This document shows positions 13,801-15,597 of a DNA stretch of 15,597 bases, piece after piece. Position 1 is the stretch's first letter. Each line of letters starts with the position of its first letter. The translations under genes and the position numbers were made by a program. The notes below the pieces were generated by a model. It did not search any database and was not told the DNA's origin. It saw nothing but the letters and a program-made list of their open reading frames with translations. Origin of the DNA: Omnitrophica bacterium RIFCSPLOWO2_01_FULL_45_10 (lineage in GTDB: Bacteria; Omnitrophota; Gorgyraeia; 2-01-FULL-45-10); assembly GCA_001804165.1 (NCBI GenBank), contig MHFL01000008.1:1-15597 (forward strand). The letters are read 5' to 3'.

Positions 13801-14786
13801 TCATTTCTGCCGATCAGGAGATCCAAATAACGGATAATCCCAAAGACCAAACAAACCCCTCCATATACGAAAACAAAATCGTATGGCAGGATAATAGAAA
13901 CGGAGAGTCTGTCGGACTATATGATATATATCTCGCCACGTTACTCTTTTCGCCACAAATCTTGTCTACGAGCGCCCAGACGGCAGCGCCCGGTGAGCTT
14001 ATCACTGTAAGTGGTAGATATTTCGGTTTTATTCAAGGCGATTCTCGCGTTGAATTCGCAAGCGGCATCACAGCTCCTGTCATGACTTGGTCGGATGGAG
14101 AAATTGTCTGCGCGGTTCCTCAGAATGCCCGCGCAGGTTTATTGCGGATTGTCACGCCTGCCGGCTCCAGTAACGGAATTATGATAACCATGCCCCAATC
14201 CAATCTTCCTCCCGAATTATCGCGCCCCCTTGACGATAAAACCATAGACGAAGGCCAGACCCTCACATTTACCATCTCAGCCATAGATCCCGACAGAGAC
14301 AGATTACGGCTGGATCTGACCCCGCCAAATTCACCTCCCGGCGCAAGTTTAGTTACGATAAAAGATGAGGCGGGTTATATAGAAAAGAGATTCACGTGGA
14401 CGCCTGATTACGCTCAAACAAAGACGACGTTTTATAGTGTCGGTTTTACCGTAGAAGACGGCCGCGGCGGGCAAGATTATAAATCAATCACCGTCACTGT
14501 AAACAATGTTCTTGTCGCGGGCGCTGTATACGGCAGGACCGGCGGCCAGAGCCAGCCGCTCGAGGGCGCTAGTGTAAAGATAACCCGCCTTTCAGGTGCC
14601 CCTCAGGTTATTGCATCTGCGGTAACTGACAAAGACGGAAAGTTTAAAATATCAGGCGATAATATTATAAAAGGAGGATATTATATAAATGTATCCAAAG
14701 AGGGGTATACCCCTAATCCGTATTCAAAACCGACCATGCTTAAAAATAATATGATGTTCCCATTCAGCGCAACCCTTGTAAAATAG
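10881..14786 (+). CDS. Secreted subtilisin-like serine protease with beta-propeller and adhesion modules
   Basis: A 1301-residue exported S8 peptidase. In order: signal peptide (about 1-31); prodomain (about 45-200, APGEIIIKFK to IEWAAPNY); peptidase domain with Asp228 in IAIIDSGV, His288 in YGHGTHTAG, oxyanion Asn392 in ASAGNDN and Ser467 in GTSMACPYVAG; a beta-sandwich region (about 510-620); an Ig/He_PIG-like domain (about 620-715); a propeller (718-1024) of seven about 43-residue repeats of the type NPAIYGDKIVWxDxRNG-IYMYD; an IPT/TIG domain (about 1024-1105); a second Ig-like domain (about 1110-1210); and a carboxypeptidase-regulatory-like domain to the end. The last two resemble the mannanase C-terminus. 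All catalytic residues are present. GAGG lies 7 bases before the ATG. The stop codon lies inside a palindrome. Confidence 0.93.
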   Translation: MRKKKINIKVLLVAFITVAFTFLCVGATSAAVKNNISGRVKRPVVPAYAPGEIIIKFKSQNIAVDSINAQARQKVDFRIKGREIKEIAGLPDKIKSVSTDDTTLEPVFKDLHREMSVQGKTEETLDKETFQKLAKTRKMRVAEPKNYGRSRIYMLRHALTNDKNLEDLCQELASDSDIEWAAPNYILKMDYVPNDRLYPNQWSHRKTDAESGWNIQRGDPNIIIAIIDSGVYYGHEDLTANIWRDSQGNPGKDFVDIDTAEYGKLNLYLNPEEDYTEIDDDTSDHYGHGTHTAGIAGAAGNNSIGIAGICHGCKIMPVRAGFGIIYVFDPFGNGFEIGLLESDDIANAITYAADNGAQVISMSFTGVGAPIIKEAIDDAYSKGVTLVASAGNDNMSKERYPAAYENVLAVGATAIDDTKASYSNYGDWVDVFAPGGDSAKDSMILSTVPLAGPSGHPAGYRAMEGTSMACPYVAGLAALLLSNDGQLKNQDIYEIIKFTADYVGWPGTNNGPCRVNVNKALSFDGKIAINSPAMNSFIRGTADITGSAYMRTGFKRYELYYALKEYPQNSVLFVSSAAPAEEGILGSWNTALCQDGEYILTLKLITDDNRELKKYVNVIVDNVNEPPVFKLSASKIAVIGHPLEFKVEAHDYDDPMTPAGQLTYSAYGLPAGAGFDSQTQVFSWQPTEYDKGTHELTFDVSDNGHRVTKNVLLSTLYMEEIRLTAAGTAETNPAIYGDKIVWESRRNGNSDIYMYDMTIGNENQITSDTYDQTNPAIYGDKIVWEDTRNGYYSLIYMYDISTGQETRISTREGYPAIHPAIYQNKIVWQDKLPIGLNNNLYVYDLFTREEIQIAASANYESFPAIYGEKIVWSDWRNGYEDQDIYMYDLSTGNEIQITTYNSMQNDPVIYQDRVVWQDNRNLFYNYGIYMYDISMSKETAISDNFKKQMNPSIYGDKIVWQGNSNADWDICMYVISADQEIQITDNPKDQTNPSIYENKIVWQDNRNGESVGLYDIYLATLLFSPQILSTSAQTAAPGELITVSGRYFGFIQGDSRVEFASGITAPVMTWSDGEIVCAVPQNARAGLLRIVTPAGSSNGIMITMPQSNLPPELSRPLDDKTIDEGQTLTFTISAIDPDRDRLRLDLTPPNSPPGASLVTIKDEAGYIEKRFTWTPDYAQTKTTFYSVGFTVEDGRGGQDYKSITVTVNNVLVAGAVYGRTGGQSQPLEGASVKITRLSGAPQVIASAVTDKDGKFKISGDNIIKGGYYINVSKEGYTPNPYSKPTMLKNNMMFPFSATLVK

Positions 14787-14833
14787 GGTCAGCGACTATT
14801 TATTGTGCGAAAAATGGCCGTTGTCCCTATTTT
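14780..14833. repeat. Long REP-like palindrome between convergent genes, probable bidirectional terminator
   Basis: AAAATAGGG (14780-14788) and CCCTATTTT (14825-14833) are perfect inverted repeats. Pairing continues inward (CAGCGAC with the GCCGTTG side, then TATTT with AAAAA-type bases) to about 22 positions with two mismatches and two G-U pairs around a loop of about 10 nt. It overlaps the last Lys codon and stop codon of the subtilase and lies before the stop of the convergent DUF4412 gene. T-rich flanks on both strands fit termination in both directions. Confidence 0.7.
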
Positions 14834-14869
14834 AGGACATCCACCTTTCTATCCTTTGGAATCTGATTA

Positions 14870-15466
14870 TTATTCCTGAGCGTCTTTGCTCATGGACTTC
14901 ATGATACCCGCCATATCCGGCATGCCAAGCGTCATCTTGTTGTATCCGGCAGGCACTTCGAATAGCGCGGGATCCTGTGGCCCGGTCTCGATATTCTTGA
15001 ATTCGGTCGACCAGCTTCCGTCAATAGCGGCGGTCTTCACGGGTATATGCACGGATTCATCTATCCACTGGAATATCGACTCCCGTTTTCCGCTAACTTC
15101 AAAAGTTACACGGTATTTCGTAGTGTTTCTACCGGCTATTGTTTCCTCACCCTCTGCCTTACGCTCGATCTCCCCGTCTACTTTCTCCCGCATGCTCGCG
15201 GCCGTACGCATATCTACCGGCTGCTCGATATACATCTTCTGAGCCGGCATAAGCACCCATACGACTTCTTTATCCATGCGGCTTATAGTAACGGCTTCGC
15301 GCATCTCCGTCCGCGACTTATCGCCGGAGACATAAAGTTTCGCCGTAAACGAGCCTTCGCTGGAGTAACTCACCATCTCAGCGCTAAAATCCTCAGCGTA
15401 AACCGCTGCGGCCGATAATCCAATTACAAATATAGAAAATACAACCCATCGCATAACTAAGCGCAT
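14870..15466 (-). CDS. Periplasmic DUF4412 protein, LolA-like
   Basis: A 198-residue exported protein with a signal peptide (1-24, cleavage after AVYA). It matches DUF4412: FSAEMVSYSSEGSFTAKLYVSGDKSRTEM, ISRMDKEVVWVLMPAQKMYIEQPV, ETIAGRNTTKYRVTFE, SIFQWIDESVHIPVKTAAIDGSW, then PALFEVPAGYNKM. The alternation of strands and the final FEVPAGY segment resemble the LolA/LppX lipoprotein-carrier fold, which suggests binding of a lipid or lipoprotein in the periplasm; the ligand is unknown. GGGGAG five bases before the ATG supports the start over the in-frame ATG four codons later. It lies 27 bp after the nitroreductase stop, so the two may be co-transcribed. Confidence 0.78.
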   Translation of the reverse strand: MRLVMRWVVFSIFVIGLSAAAVYAEDFSAEMVSYSSEGSFTAKLYVSGDKSRTEMREAVTISRMDKEVVWVLMPAQKMYIEQPVDMRTAASMREKVDGEIERKAEGEETIAGRNTTKYRVTFEVSGKRESIFQWIDESVHIPVKTAAIDGSWSTEFKNIETGPQDPALFEVPAGYNKMTLGMPDMAGIMKSMSKDAQE

Positions 15467-15493
15467 ATCTTCTCCCCTTTCATTATTTTAAAC

Positions 15494-15597
15494 CTATCCT
15501 TGATATTGGTTGAATGAGGATATTTTTTCTAAGGTATGCCTTTCCTTGGGCGGAATGATTTTATCTTCTTTAGGATATCCCAATGCTATCAGGACAT
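15494..15597 (-). CDS. Nitroreductase-family protein, C-terminal end only
   Basis: The minus strand is open from the right edge to a TAG at 15494-15496 and encodes ALGYPKEDKIIPPKERHTL followed by EKISSFNQYQG. The G-Y-P-(K/A)-E-x-K and K-x-R-x-x-L-E-x-(I/V) pattern is the usual C-terminal end of FMN-dependent nitroreductase-family oxidoreductases (IGYPAE...KR). Only 33 residues are visible, so the subfamily and active-site residues cannot be judged. The remainder lies outside the window. Its stop is 27 bp upstream of the DUF4412 start. Confidence 0.68.
   Translation of the reverse strand, partial: VLIALGYPKEDKIIPPKERHTLEKISSFNQYQG

Noticed and set aside
15047-15418. 123-codon plus-strand frame
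   Set aside because: It is opposite the DUF4412 gene, which has a signal peptide, family motifs and a good ribosome-binding site.

Overview
The window looks like a chromosomal segment of an uncultured Gram-negative bacterium. It carries a YdbH/YnbE/YdbL-type envelope system, a DUF4412 periplasmic protein, a SYLF-domain protein, and large multidomain secreted enzymes. Together with an uncharacterised beta-strand-repeat protein, the gene mix is reminiscent of the candidate phylum Omnitrophota (PVC group). That placement is a judgement from gene content, not a marker-gene result. TAG is used as an ordinary stop by several genes, so the genetic code looks standard.

Layout. (1) Positions 1-2724, minus: a secreted GH5 subfamily-7-like endo-beta-mannanase, running off the left edge. 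Its catalytic barrel is interrupted by two carbohydrate-binding-like beta-sandwich insertions. (2) Positions 2725-2926: AT-rich spacer with a likely mannanase promoter, a perfect-consensus sigma70 promoter pointing the other way with no evident gene, and an intrinsic terminator. (3) Positions 2927-10671, minus: one tightly packed array with no gap over about 42 bp. In transcription order it holds a short YdbH-like protein, a YnbE-YdbL fusion lipoprotein, an Fe-S PD-(D/E)XK nuclease, a CxxC-x17-CxxC zinc protein, a small basic protein, a papain-like protease, a beta-repeat protein broken by an in-frame TAG, a SYLF protein, a cytoplasmic GH5 hydrolase, tRNA-Ser(GGA), a 4-OT-like tautomerase, a DUF6485 protein and tRNA-Arg(CCG), then the terminator. 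Two tRNA genes are thus embedded among protein genes. (4) Positions 10672-10880: divergent regulatory region with overlapping promoter candidates, a palindrome and a leader hairpin. (5) Positions 10881-14786, plus: a 1301-residue secreted subtilisin-like protease with a seven-bladed propeller, an IPT/TIG domain and a C-terminal cassette homologous to that of the mannanase. (6) Positions 14780-14833: a long imperfect palindrome that overlaps the protease stop and separates convergent genes. (7) Positions 14870-15597, minus: a DUF4412 protein and the 3' end of a nitroreductase-family gene.

Functionally, the mannanase and subtilase look like exported degraders of polysaccharide and protein sharing a C-terminal module, with an intracellular GH5 enzyme that could process imported oligosaccharides. 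The YdbH/YnbE/YdbL genes are expected to serve inner-to-outer-membrane lipid transfer. I saw no mobile element, CRISPR array or phage gene. The most unusual features are the doubly interrupted mannanase barrel, the apparently circularly permuted inserted domain, the tRNAs inside a protein operon, the YnbE-YdbL fusion and the single nonsense codon in the beta-repeat gene.
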